Shown here one piece after another: positions 7,515-14,021 of a stretch of DNA of 64,000 nt. Source of the DNA: Clostridium sp. C105KSO13 (GTDB lineage: Bacteria; Bacillota; Clostridia; Lachnospirales; Lachnospiraceae); contig NZ_FBWL01000170.1 of assembly GCF_001517425.1 (NCBI RefSeq), positions 186,001 through 250,000 on the forward strand. The letters run 5' to 3'. The first letter of the stretch is position 1. Each line of letters opens with the position of its first letter. Below the pieces are notes generated by a model, which was given only the letters and a program-made list of their open reading frames with translations, was not told where the DNA came from and made no database searches. The position numbers and the translations under genes were made by a program.

Positions 7515-7862
7515 GTGGTCGATATTCACAGTGATGAGTATATTATCGGTCAGAATATCAGAAAATATCGTAAACAGAAAGGCTGGTCACAAAAAGACCT
7601 CAGCGATGCTGTGGACATTGACCGCGCCAATATTTCTGGAATTGAAAACGGTGAGCGTGGTGTGATAAATTGCGTGATGCTGAAGCGGTTTGCCAGAGCC
7701 CTCGGTGTGTCGATGGATACACTGATGGATGAAGAAGATGAGCCTCCCTGTGCAGACACTTCAATCCAGGAAAAATATGATATGCTGAACCCCATGCACC
7801 AGGAGATGGTGAGAGAAAGCATCGACTGCTATCTGCTTAAAGAGCAGAAAGTAGCAATTTGA
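7515..7862 (+). CDS. XRE-family transcriptional regulator
   Basis: 115 residues from GTG at 7515, chosen because GGGAAAGGGGG precedes it by eight bases; the frame is open from a TTG at 7494. An HTH_XRE domain covers most of the N-terminal two thirds (IRKYRKQKGWSQKDLSDAV, then ISGIENGERG). The rest is a short acidic hinge (DEEDEPP) and a helix (MHQEMVRESIDCYLL). The form is that of small phage or plasmid repressors. It lies close to the element end and is followed directly by a terminator, so it is monocistronic. Target unknown. Confidence 0.82.
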   Translation: MVDIHSDEYIIGQNIRKYRKQKGWSQKDLSDAVDIDRANISGIENGERGVINCVMLKRFARALGVSMDTLMDEEDEPPCADTSIQEKYDMLNPMHQEMVRESIDCYLLKEQKVAI

Positions 7863-7901
7863 AGATCGTACAGTACAAATCAGGCTGTGCGGTCTTTTTT
7901 T
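7863..7901 (+). terminator. Terminator after the XRE gene
   Basis: AGATCGTACAGT (7863-7874) pairs with GCTGTGCGGTCT (7884-7895) using G-U wobbles, followed by T7. It starts right after the stop codon. Confidence 0.75.
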
Positions 7902-7985
7902 ATGCCTACAATGTCGTGAATTCAAAAATGTATCAAATTTGACCCCAAAGTGTGTCAAGTCTGAAATCTGCAAGAGACCGTCATT

Positions 7986-8159
7986 TTGTTATCATATAGT
8001 CAGTTCAAGGGACAAGCCCACAGAGCCAAAACGAAAGCACCTGTTGGCAGTACCTCGGACAAATTAAAAAAATATCGAAGCCCGATTCTAGAGCAGGCGA
8101 AGGATACCATAAGCGATCTGACAGCACAGCAGAGTTATTTGCTGGAGCTGGAGGACTGA
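7986..8159 (+). CDS. Possible 57-residue protein or gene remnant
   Basis: An open frame from TTG at 7986 to TGA at 8157-8159. The C-terminal part looks like genuine protein (KLKKYRSPILEQAKDTISDL then a short acidic end LLELED). There is no ATG and no clear ribosome site, so it may be the tail of a lost gene or a real short protein with a weak start. The coding end lies inside a long hairpin (GCCCGATTCTA near 8081 pairing with TAGAATCGGGC near 8185, then T5). Confidence 0.3.
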   Translation: MLSYSQFKGQAHRAKTKAPVGSTSDKLKKYRSPILEQAKDTISDLTAQQSYLLELED

Positions 8160-8322
8160 ACATGGGATCACTCTAACCTTCTTTAGAATCGGGCTTTTTG
8201 CGTCTTTTGACCGCAGAGTCTGTCTGTTCCATGAGGATGCCGCGAATCTGCCATGTATGTTCTTCAAAGCCAGAGCTTTCAGTATCCTTCCCTCCCAGAC
8301 GTCCGGGGGAAAGGACAGAAAA

Positions 8323-8643
8323 ATGATGAACATGATGACTGGAGCAGTAGCAATCAACGGTGGAGTAGGTGTGATGGAGATCCATCAGCCGCAGGTGGCA
8401 GTCAGCCAGATGGCAGCAAGCGCGGTACAGGCTGCAGAGCAGGTGGCACTGAACGCACACATCACCCTGCGTGAACTCAAAGGAATGATCGACACTGTGG
8501 TGGAGAAGAAGCTCCCGACTTTCAAGACGCTTATGGAGATGAACCCGGTGGCAGTAGCCCGCACGAGCGTGAACGGTGCAAAGCTGACGGCCTATGAAAA
8601 CGGCTATGTACATCATGGCTGTACCAATTCCTGTAATAAATAA
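8323..8643 (+). CDS. Small mobile-element protein, C-terminus running into the chromosome
   Basis: 106 residues from ATG at 8323, preceded by GGGGGAAAGGA. The N-terminus is Met-rich, followed by Ala/Val-rich helices (VAVSQMAASAVQAAEQVALN) and LPTFKTLMEMNPVAVARTSV. No family recognised; no catalytic motif. The last 12 or so codons (from about 8605) lie in DNA that on the other strand encodes the remaining N-terminus of a chromosomal membrane gene. The native C-terminus in the free element is therefore probably different. Confidence 0.5.
   Translation: MMNMMTGAVAINGGVGVMEIHQPQVAVSQMAASAVQAAEQVALNAHITLRELKGMIDTVVEKKLPTFKTLMEMNPVAVARTSVNGAKLTAYENGYVHHGCTNSCNK
8597..8612. other. Probable boundary between mobile element and chromosome
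   Basis: Rightward of this point the minus strand encodes a membrane-protein start with its own ribosome site. Leftward the same frame loses all resemblance, while the plus-strand element gene is still open. This is the likely right junction of the element. The matching left junction and attachment repeat are outside the window. Confidence 0.45.
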
Positions 8644-8718
8644 ACCAATACATATTTTCAGTGTCTTCACCAATAGTGACTTTATACCAGTGTTTTTTAT
8701 ATTTGTTGTGTTTTCCAT
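8602..8718 (-). pseudogene. Truncated YczE/YitT-like membrane protein gene (N-terminal 39 codons)
   Basis: The frame starts at ATG 8718 with AGGAGA correctly spaced upstream and reads a polar lead (MENTTNIKNTGIKSLLVK) followed by a first membrane helix (ICIGLFITGIGTAMMYIA). This resembles the opening of YczE/YitT-type integral membrane proteins (GLFLFGLGIALMVKANLG-like). After about 8602 the translation turns into an unrelated Cys/His-rich sequence. It sits 16 bases after the amidohydrolase stop and was probably the second gene of that leftward operon before the element inserted. Confidence 0.6.
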
Positions 8719-8734
8719 TATTTATTCTCCTGAT

Positions 8735-10120
8735 TTAAAACGCATTGCAATGGCTGCGAATCACCTCGGTGCAAACCTGTTCGCCTTCATATGAAAGCTT
8801 TTCTTCGTCAATTCCTACAAGCCTGCCTTCTCGAGAGACTATATTTCCGCCTACCATGGTGAGCCAGACCGGACCTGTCACTCCGCCCCTGGCAAGTAGA
8901 TTTGCAGGATCATGCCAGGTCCCGGTCAGTTCTAAGTTTGTTGTATCAATCATGAATAGGTCGGCAGCTTTTCCGACTTCCACCGATCCAATATCGTCTC
9001 TCCCAAGGGTTTTTGCACCGCCGATAGTTGCAATTTTTAATAATTCATATGGTGTGATACATCCTCCACGCTGTTTGCTGTGAAATGCCTGCATCAAATA
9101 AGCCATTCTCAGAGAATCCAAAAGATTGGAGCTGTCATTGGTTGCAGAGCCATCACATCCAAGGCTTAAAAGAACATCCTTTTCCTTGAATTTATTGAAA
9201 TCCAGAATTGGAAATCCGCCGAGTACAGCCGGGGCAGGACAATGAGAAACACCTGTTTTGTATTTTGCCAGTCGATTCAGCTCTTCATCAGTCAGTTCCC
9301 ATCCGTGGGCGAACCAGACATCTTCACCTACAAAATCTATTTCCTCGCACCAATTTAGACTTCTCATACCCCAGCGCTGCAGGATCACTTCATTTTCTCC
9401 TTCTCCAAGATGGGTATGTAAATGCACTTTATAGTTTCTTGCTAGTTTTACAGATTCTACAAAAGTATCCTTGTAGCAGTTTAGCGGCTGACAGGGAGCG
9501 ACTACAATCTGACTTTTTGAAAATGGCTTTGGATCATGGTATTTTTCAATTAAGCGTTGACAGTCATTAATAAAGCCATCGGTAGTTTCCAGCATTTCTT
9601 CTGGCATGGTACTGCCCTCACTTCTGGGCAGTGTGTTAGTTCCACGGCCGGCAGTATAGCGGATTCCAAGTAATTGGGCTGCTTCCATCTGTCTGTCAAC
9701 AGGTGCAGCCCCTGTTCTTTTTGTATAACAGTATTGATGATCAAAAGCAGTGGTGCAGCCATGCTTTAAAAGATCTGCCATAGCGGTCAGGGACGAATAG
9801 TAAATAACATCATTATTAACCATCTTAAAGATAGGATAGATTTTATCCAGCCATTCTGGTACAGTCATGTTAGGGTAATCTACTTTAATGGTGTTGCGGA
9901 TAAAGGTCTGAAAAAAATGATGATGTGTATTAACAAGTCCTGGATAGATAAACTTATTTTTACCGTCTATGATCTCATCCACCCCTTCAGAAGATAGGTT
10001 CTGACCGATTTCAATGATTTTCTGATCTTCGATTAACAAATCAGAATCTTTAAAGATTGTATCTTTCTCATCACAACTTACAATTGCCTGGGCGTTTTTT
10101 ATTAACTTTTTCATGTTCAT
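8735..10120 (-). CDS. Amidohydrolase of the ATZ/TRZ family, 8-oxoguanine-deaminase-like
   Basis: 461 residues from ATG at 10120 (AAAGGAC upstream); an earlier in-frame codon at 10156 lacks a site. Metal-binding elements of the COG0402 deaminases are all visible: NTHHHFFQTF at 64-73, HLHTHLGEGENE, WFAHGWEL and LGCDGSATND. Best family guess is 8-oxoguanine deaminase, which would yield urate; hydroxyatrazine-type deaminases and other aminohydrolases of this family look similar. The product would suit the purine-degradation cluster 17 kb away. The operon originally continued into the now truncated membrane gene. Confidence 0.8.
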   Translation of the reverse strand: MNMKKLIKNAQAIVSCDEKDTIFKDSDLLIEDQKIIEIGQNLSSEGVDEIIDGKNKFIYPGLVNTHHHFFQTFIRNTIKVDYPNMTVPEWLDKIYPIFKMVNNDVIYYSSLTAMADLLKHGCTTAFDHQYCYTKRTGAAPVDRQMEAAQLLGIRYTAGRGTNTLPRSEGSTMPEEMLETTDGFINDCQRLIEKYHDPKPFSKSQIVVAPCQPLNCYKDTFVESVKLARNYKVHLHTHLGEGENEVILQRWGMRSLNWCEEIDFVGEDVWFAHGWELTDEELNRLAKYKTGVSHCPAPAVLGGFPILDFNKFKEKDVLLSLGCDGSATNDSSNLLDSLRMAYLMQAFHSKQRGGCITPYELLKIATIGGAKTLGRDDIGSVEVGKAADLFMIDTTNLELTGTWHDPANLLARGGVTGPVWLTMVGGNIVSREGRLVGIDEEKLSYEGEQVCTEVIRSHCNAF

Positions 10121-10167
10121 TGTCCTTTCGTTTCTCTTAATATTTTTATTTAGCAAGCTGCAGCCAG

Positions 10168-10401
10168 CTATGCCGCGGTTTCTCTCATGCGCATTTGAAT
10201 GAGAAGGTCTGCTGCCACCTTTAAGCGAAGTATAAAAGCTATAGTAACTATAGGGTCAATAGAAACATTGGATAAAAATAAAGAATATTCTTGTGCAAGT
10301 TTCACAATCGGTGCAGACATAAGCAAACTTGCCCGCGCCCATGCTTCCTGGACAATGTATTCGTATTTTTTTGCGTGAAAAGGGGTGATCCTATGATACA
10401 A
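10168..10401 (-). CDS. Possible HPr-like protein lacking the phosphorylated histidine
   Basis: A 77-codon frame from TTG 10401. From residue 14 it can be laid on the HPr fold: YEYIVQEAWARASLLMSA on the G-I/L-HARPA region and VSIDPIVTIAFILRLKV on the K-S-I-M-G-V-M-S-L region. The position of the active His would be Trp. Start codon and ribosome site are weak, and the 5' end overlaps a decayed antitoxin on the other strand. It may be a divergent regulator-like HPr protein or a degraded gene. Confidence 0.3.
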   Translation of the reverse strand: MYHRITPFHAKKYEYIVQEAWARASLLMSAPIVKLAQEYSLFLSNVSIDPIVTIAFILRLKVAADLLIQMRMRETAA

Positions 10402-10643
10402 ATTAAACCCGTATCTGATTTACGCAATAAATTTCTGGAAATCGAGAAATATGGAGATGATTAACATACAAAAATGGTAAAAACACTTATATGGATAAAG
10501 TGACAGATGATTATCATATGCAGGGGTCGAAGGCAGGGATTTATTCTGATAAGTTGTTAGGGAGCTTTAATTCCGGCTGCGATTGTAATCCTGTAGAAAT
10601 TTCAGTTGCTGCAGGTCATCGATTTTCTGATCATAGGGTGTAG
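10393..10643 (+). pseudogene. Broken Phd/YefM-type antitoxin gene
   Basis: The first 23 codons (10393-10464) read MIQIKPVSDLRNKFLEIEKYG, the hallmark N-terminus of a Phd/YefM antitoxin, with AGGGGTG upstream. They end at TAA. In another frame from 10467 the sequence continues YKNGKNTYMDKV, matching the usual TKNGKxxYVV stretch of the family, and runs to a stop at 10641. A small deletion or frameshift therefore split the gene. No toxin gene follows. Confidence 0.6.
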
Positions 10644-10703
10644 AGACTTTATTAATACAAAATAAAATAAAGCAGAATAAAATCACAGGCGGCCTCCTTA
10701 CTA

Positions 10704-10731
10704 TTGACAAGTAGAATGGACAAGTTATTAT
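10704..10731 (+). promoter_or_regulatory. Promoter upstream of the hypB pair
   Basis: TTGACA (10704-10709), 16-base spacer, TATTAT (10726-10731). It is the only clear promoter before 10956 and would produce a leader of about 220 nt that includes the UPF0597 remnant. Confidence 0.5.
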
Positions 10732-10802
10732 AGTTTATGTAGAAGTGTATGTAAATATGCTTGTACAAGGAGTAAACAGCAAACGGAAAAGCTCATACAA
10801 TT

Positions 10803-10895
10803 AATAACATGGTCGGCAGTATAACTGGCATGATTTGTGATGGCGCAAACCAGGGCTGTACTATAAACGGTATTGCGGCAGTAGACGCGGCCTAG
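10803..10895 (+). pseudogene. C-terminal remnant of a UPF0597 (CdsB/YhaM, L-cysteine desulfidase-type) gene
   Basis: The frame NNMVGSITGMICDGANQGC ending at TAG 10893-10895 matches the conserved C-terminal iron-sulfur segment of UPF0597 proteins (GMICDGAKxGC). Nothing of the preceding 380 or so residues remains. It is a deletion scar. Confidence 0.5.
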
Positions 10896-10955
10896 ACAGA
10901 AGGGCGGAAACTAACAATTAAGGAACTTGGATATGAAGGATAGGAGATGGGATAG

Positions 10956-11642
10956 TTGGACGACAAAGAAATAAAAATAATGGATGTTAAAAAATCAGTG
11001 TTGACAAATAATGATGCAGATGCTGACAAACTCAGAGAAGAGAACAGGCATGAGCATACATATTATTTGAATATCATGTCTTCACCCGGGGCTGGAAAAA
11101 CGAGTGTCCTGCTGGGCACGATTGAATGTTTGAAGACAGCATTTAAAATTGGAGTTATGGAGGCAGATATCGACAGCGATGTAGATGCCAGAACGATAGC
11201 GGATACGGGGATACCTGCAATTCAAATCCACACAGGAGGGATGTGTCATCTGGACGCGGAAATGAGCAGGCAGGGTCTGCGTGCAATCGGTTCAGAAAAT
11301 CTGGATCTGGTTATATTGGAGAATGTGGGAAATCTTGTCTGTCCGGCGGAATTTGATACAGGGTCCGTGAAAAATGTGGCTATACTCTCGGTTCCAGAGG
11401 GAGACGATAAACCACTCAAGTACCCTTTGATGTTTCAAAAAGCAGATATTGTACTTGTCAATAAGATTGACGCTATGCCGGTATTTGATTTTGATATGAG
11501 AAAGCTGGAAGAAAATGTACGGCTGCGCAATTCGGACGTCAGGACATTTCCGGTTTCTGCAAAAACGGGGGAGGGAATGGATGAGTGGTGTACCTGGCTA
11601 AAACAGGAGGTTGAAAATTACATGAAGGAGCTGCAGATATGA
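10956..11642 (+). CDS. hypB: HypB-type nickel-incorporation GTPase, copy 1
   Basis: 228 residues. P-loop SPGAGKTS at 43-50, Asp-rich switch (MEADIDSDVD) at 68-76, NKID at 169-172 and a C-terminal SAKTGEG. The metal site of the G domain is intact: Cys97-His98 in GGMCHLDAEM and Cys129 in GNLVCPAEFD. HypB with HypA loads nickel into hydrogenase and other Ni enzymes. The N-terminal CxxCGC motif and His-rich tract of some HypBs are absent. TTG 10956 follows AGGAG; an ATG at 10980 is the alternative. No hydrogenase or hypA is nearby. It overlaps copy 2 by four bases. Confidence 0.88.
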   Translation: MDDKEIKIMDVKKSVLTNNDADADKLREENRHEHTYYLNIMSSPGAGKTSVLLGTIECLKTAFKIGVMEADIDSDVDARTIADTGIPAIQIHTGGMCHLDAEMSRQGLRAIGSENLDLVILENVGNLVCPAEFDTGSVKNVAILSVPEGDDKPLKYPLMFQKADIVLVNKIDAMPVFDFDMRKLEENVRLRNSDVRTFPVSAKTGEGMDEWCTWLKQEVENYMKELQI

Positions 11643-12316
11643 GCGAATTTAAAACAATTGATGTAAATGTGGGAGTCTTTGACGAAAATAATAGAGTTGC
11701 AGAATCCGTGCGTACTCGGAACAAACTCCACGAAACCTATATGGTGAACGTTATGGCAAGTCCCGGCGCAGGAAAAACAAGCACACTTCTGCGCACCATT
11801 CATATGCTGAAGGACAAACATAGAATAGGTGTTATGGAAGCAGATATTGATGCTGCGGTTGATGCAGAAAAGATGGAGAACGCAGGCATAGGAACTATCC
11901 AGGTTCATACAAACGGAGAATGTGCCATGGATGCATTTATGACCAGGCAGGCAATAGATGCCTTTTCCGGAGATAATTATGATCTGCTCTTTTTGGAGAA
12001 TGTGGGAAATCTTGTCTGCCCCGCAGAACAGGATGTAGGTGCCTCGGTCAATGTGGAGATCCTGTCTATCCCGGAAGGCGATGACAAACCGCTGAAGTAC
12101 CCCCTTATGTTTGAAGTCTGCCAATGTGTACTCATCAATAAAATAGACACTAGAGATTACTTTAGCTTTAACGATGAAAAGGTTAAGGAAAGGATATTGA
12201 CAAGAAACCCTGAGGCCAGGATATTCTTCATTTCTGCAAAAACAGGAGAAGGGTTTGAAGAATGGATTGAATGGCTGGAACAAGAAATTGACAACTGGAA
12301 ACAAAAAGACAATTAA
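11639..12316 (+). CDS. hypB: HypB-type GTPase, copy 2, with altered metal site
   Basis: 225 residues, a tandem paralogue of the preceding gene, starting inside its stop codon (ATGA). P-loop SPGAGKTS at 41-48, MEADIDAAVD, NKID and SAKTGEG are all kept. The metal site differs: Cys95 is followed by Ala96 (NGECAMDAFM) where copy 1 and classical HypB have Cys-His; Cys127 is kept (GNLVCPAEQD). It may be a GTPase partner with weak metal binding, a heterodimer half, or specific for another client. Convergent with the MFS gene. Confidence 0.86.
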   Translation: MSEFKTIDVNVGVFDENNRVAESVRTRNKLHETYMVNVMASPGAGKTSTLLRTIHMLKDKHRIGVMEADIDAAVDAEKMENAGIGTIQVHTNGECAMDAFMTRQAIDAFSGDNYDLLFLENVGNLVCPAEQDVGASVNVEILSIPEGDDKPLKYPLMFEVCQCVLINKIDTRDYFSFNDEKVKERILTRNPEARIFFISAKTGEGFEEWIEWLEQEIDNWKQKDN

Positions 12317-12362
12317 AAAGATGTTAATTAACAAATTACTTATGATATTTATTGAGATAAGA

Positions 12363-12404
12363 GGCTGTTGCAAAATGATGATTTATAGTCATTTTGCAAC
12401 AGCC
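12363..12404. repeat. Perfect 16-bp inverted repeat between convergent genes
   Basis: GGCTGTTGCAAAATGA (12363-12378), a 10-base loop, and its exact complement at 12389-12404. It lacks a T-run on the plus strand. The sequence resembles the terminal repeats of some insertion sequences (GGCTGTTGCAAA) and could be a minimal IS or MITE remnant that also ends transcription. Confidence 0.65.
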
Positions 12405-12468
12405 CTGTTCTTAAGCAATCTTCAAAAAGAACTTCTTTCATAGTGATGTCATCCATCTGCCACCAAGG

Positions 12469-13731
12469 TTATTGTTTATTAAAAGAGGTACTTTTCCGAT
12501 TGTTTAACTTTAAAATGATAACAAGTATAAAACCCAGGATTGATAGGCAGCCTGTTATAGTAAATAGTAGATTATACCCATTGATGCCGGGGTTGCTATC
12601 CAAAATAGAACCAGCTGCTGTATATCCGAAAATCTCTGGTGAATATCCTACAACGGAGATAATACCGGACGCAGTTCCTGCTAATTTTTTAGGGATATGC
12701 ATTTCATCAATAGAAGCAAAGTAAAGTGCTTTTATTGCAAGAAGAAATAATCCCTGTAATATAAAGTTAGCAACTACGATTTTTAGCATACCACGGTTTA
12801 CAGGTATCAAGAGATATGTAAAGGAAAAGATGGACATACCTATAAACCCATATTGCATAAATCGAATGACGCTTTTCATTTTATCCGCCATTAACCCACC
12901 AAATAATGAGCCGACCATCATTAAAACATAAGCACGAAATACACCTAAAAGTGCAGCATCAGAACTGCTCATGGAGTATACTTCAGTGAAATAAGGTGTT
13001 AAGTACCCAAAAAACATTACAGCAAGATAATTACATGCGACAATAAATCCGCAGATCCATACGCGGGGGATTTTTGCAACCTCTTTAAAATCCCTCCAGG
13101 AAACAGCGCTTGAAGTCTCAAAATCTTTTTCATTAATTTCAGGATCTTTAACAAATAAAATAACAAAAACTCCTCCAACCATCATCATAACACTATAGAA
13201 AATAATCGCAGAAGACAATCCGGTTATCTCATTTGTAAATCGTGAGAAAACAAAGACAGAAGTGAGTGCAATGAGGGTACCAACCAAACCTCGGCCACCT
13301 TCAAGGAACCCAAAGAGTTTTCCCTGTTCATCTTCATTTCCAAGATTATTTGTTATTTTAACCATGGATGCCCAGAAGGTAAATACCGTCGTAATTCCAA
13401 ATAAAACATGTATGATTAACAATGATGTATAACCAGGTAATGTAGCATACCATAATCCTACCACGCCAGTTCCAAAGCATGAAAAGATAATAAGCCTTTT
13501 GGGTGATATTTTGTCAGCTAACATGCCACCCGGGAAATAGCAAATAAAGTTCATTACACCGTACATTGTTAATAGTAATCCCAATTGAGTTTTTGTCGTA
13601 CTGGTGGCTGCCTGTAGTGTTGAGAAATAAATGTCCTTTAAATAGGGGAGTTTTGTAATCATACCACCCACAAGGGAAACAACAATAAGAACTATCCAAC
13701 GTTCTAATTTTTTTGATTTAAAATGAATCAT
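12469..13731 (-). CDS. MFS transporter
   Basis: 420 residues with 12 predicted membrane segments. An MFS signature-like loop lies between helices 2 and 3 (GGMLADKISPKRLI) and a pseudo-repeat in the second half (GGLMADKMKSVIRF). The start is supported by AAGGAGAG upstream on the minus strand. Substrate cannot be read from the sequence. The neighbouring amidohydrolase and the more distant purine genes make an organic anion or nucleobase plausible, but that is guesswork. Confidence 0.85.
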   Translation of the reverse strand: MIHFKSKKLERWIVLIVVSLVGGMITKLPYLKDIYFSTLQAATSTTKTQLGLLLTMYGVMNFICYFPGGMLADKISPKRLIIFSCFGTGVVGLWYATLPGYTSLLIIHVLFGITTVFTFWASMVKITNNLGNEDEQGKLFGFLEGGRGLVGTLIALTSVFVFSRFTNEITGLSSAIIFYSVMMMVGGVFVILFVKDPEINEKDFETSSAVSWRDFKEVAKIPRVWICGFIVACNYLAVMFFGYLTPYFTEVYSMSSSDAALLGVFRAYVLMMVGSLFGGLMADKMKSVIRFMQYGFIGMSIFSFTYLLIPVNRGMLKIVVANFILQGLFLLAIKALYFASIDEMHIPKKLAGTASGIISVVGYSPEIFGYTAAGSILDSNPGINGYNLLFTITGCLSILGFILVIILKLNNRKSTSFNKQ

Positions 13732-14021
13732 AAAATACTCTCTCCTTTTTGTTTTTATAAGTATGTTTGGATACTATGTTACCTGCATTGCATTAGTACA
13801 ATGACACCCCCTTTTCTTTATAACTTGTGAAAGCGTTATCAGTATAGCATTGTCAATAATTAAAAAACATATCTTCATTAATGAAAACATATCAATTTTT
13901 GGGAATATAGAAACAGTAATAAAAGGAAATAAAAAATGATATGAAACCATAAACAAAGATATGTTATCAGAAAAATTTGAATGGTATACTTAAAAAGCTT
14001 CCAAGTATTTGATGAGAGAAG
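13732..14021. other. A/T-rich divergent intergenic region
   Basis: About 290 bases between the MFS gene and the ABC-permease chimera. It would hold both divergent promoters. TATACT at 13985-13990 is a possible -10 for the rightward gene, but no good -35 is seen. No repeat or RNA is recognised. Confidence 0.35.

Larger units (their letters stand above)
10644..10955 (+). other. Intergenic stretch with gene remnants
   Basis: About 310 bases with no intact gene. It contains a promoter (10704-10731) and the tail of a UPF0597-type gene (10803-10895). The rest is A/T-rich and shows nothing further. Confidence 0.5.

Noticed and set aside
8173-8600. Continuation of the 181-codon minus frame beyond the first 39 codons
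   Set aside because: After 8602 the translation is His/Cys-rich without family resemblance and lies opposite the element gene 8323-8643; it is a shadow frame joined by the insertion.
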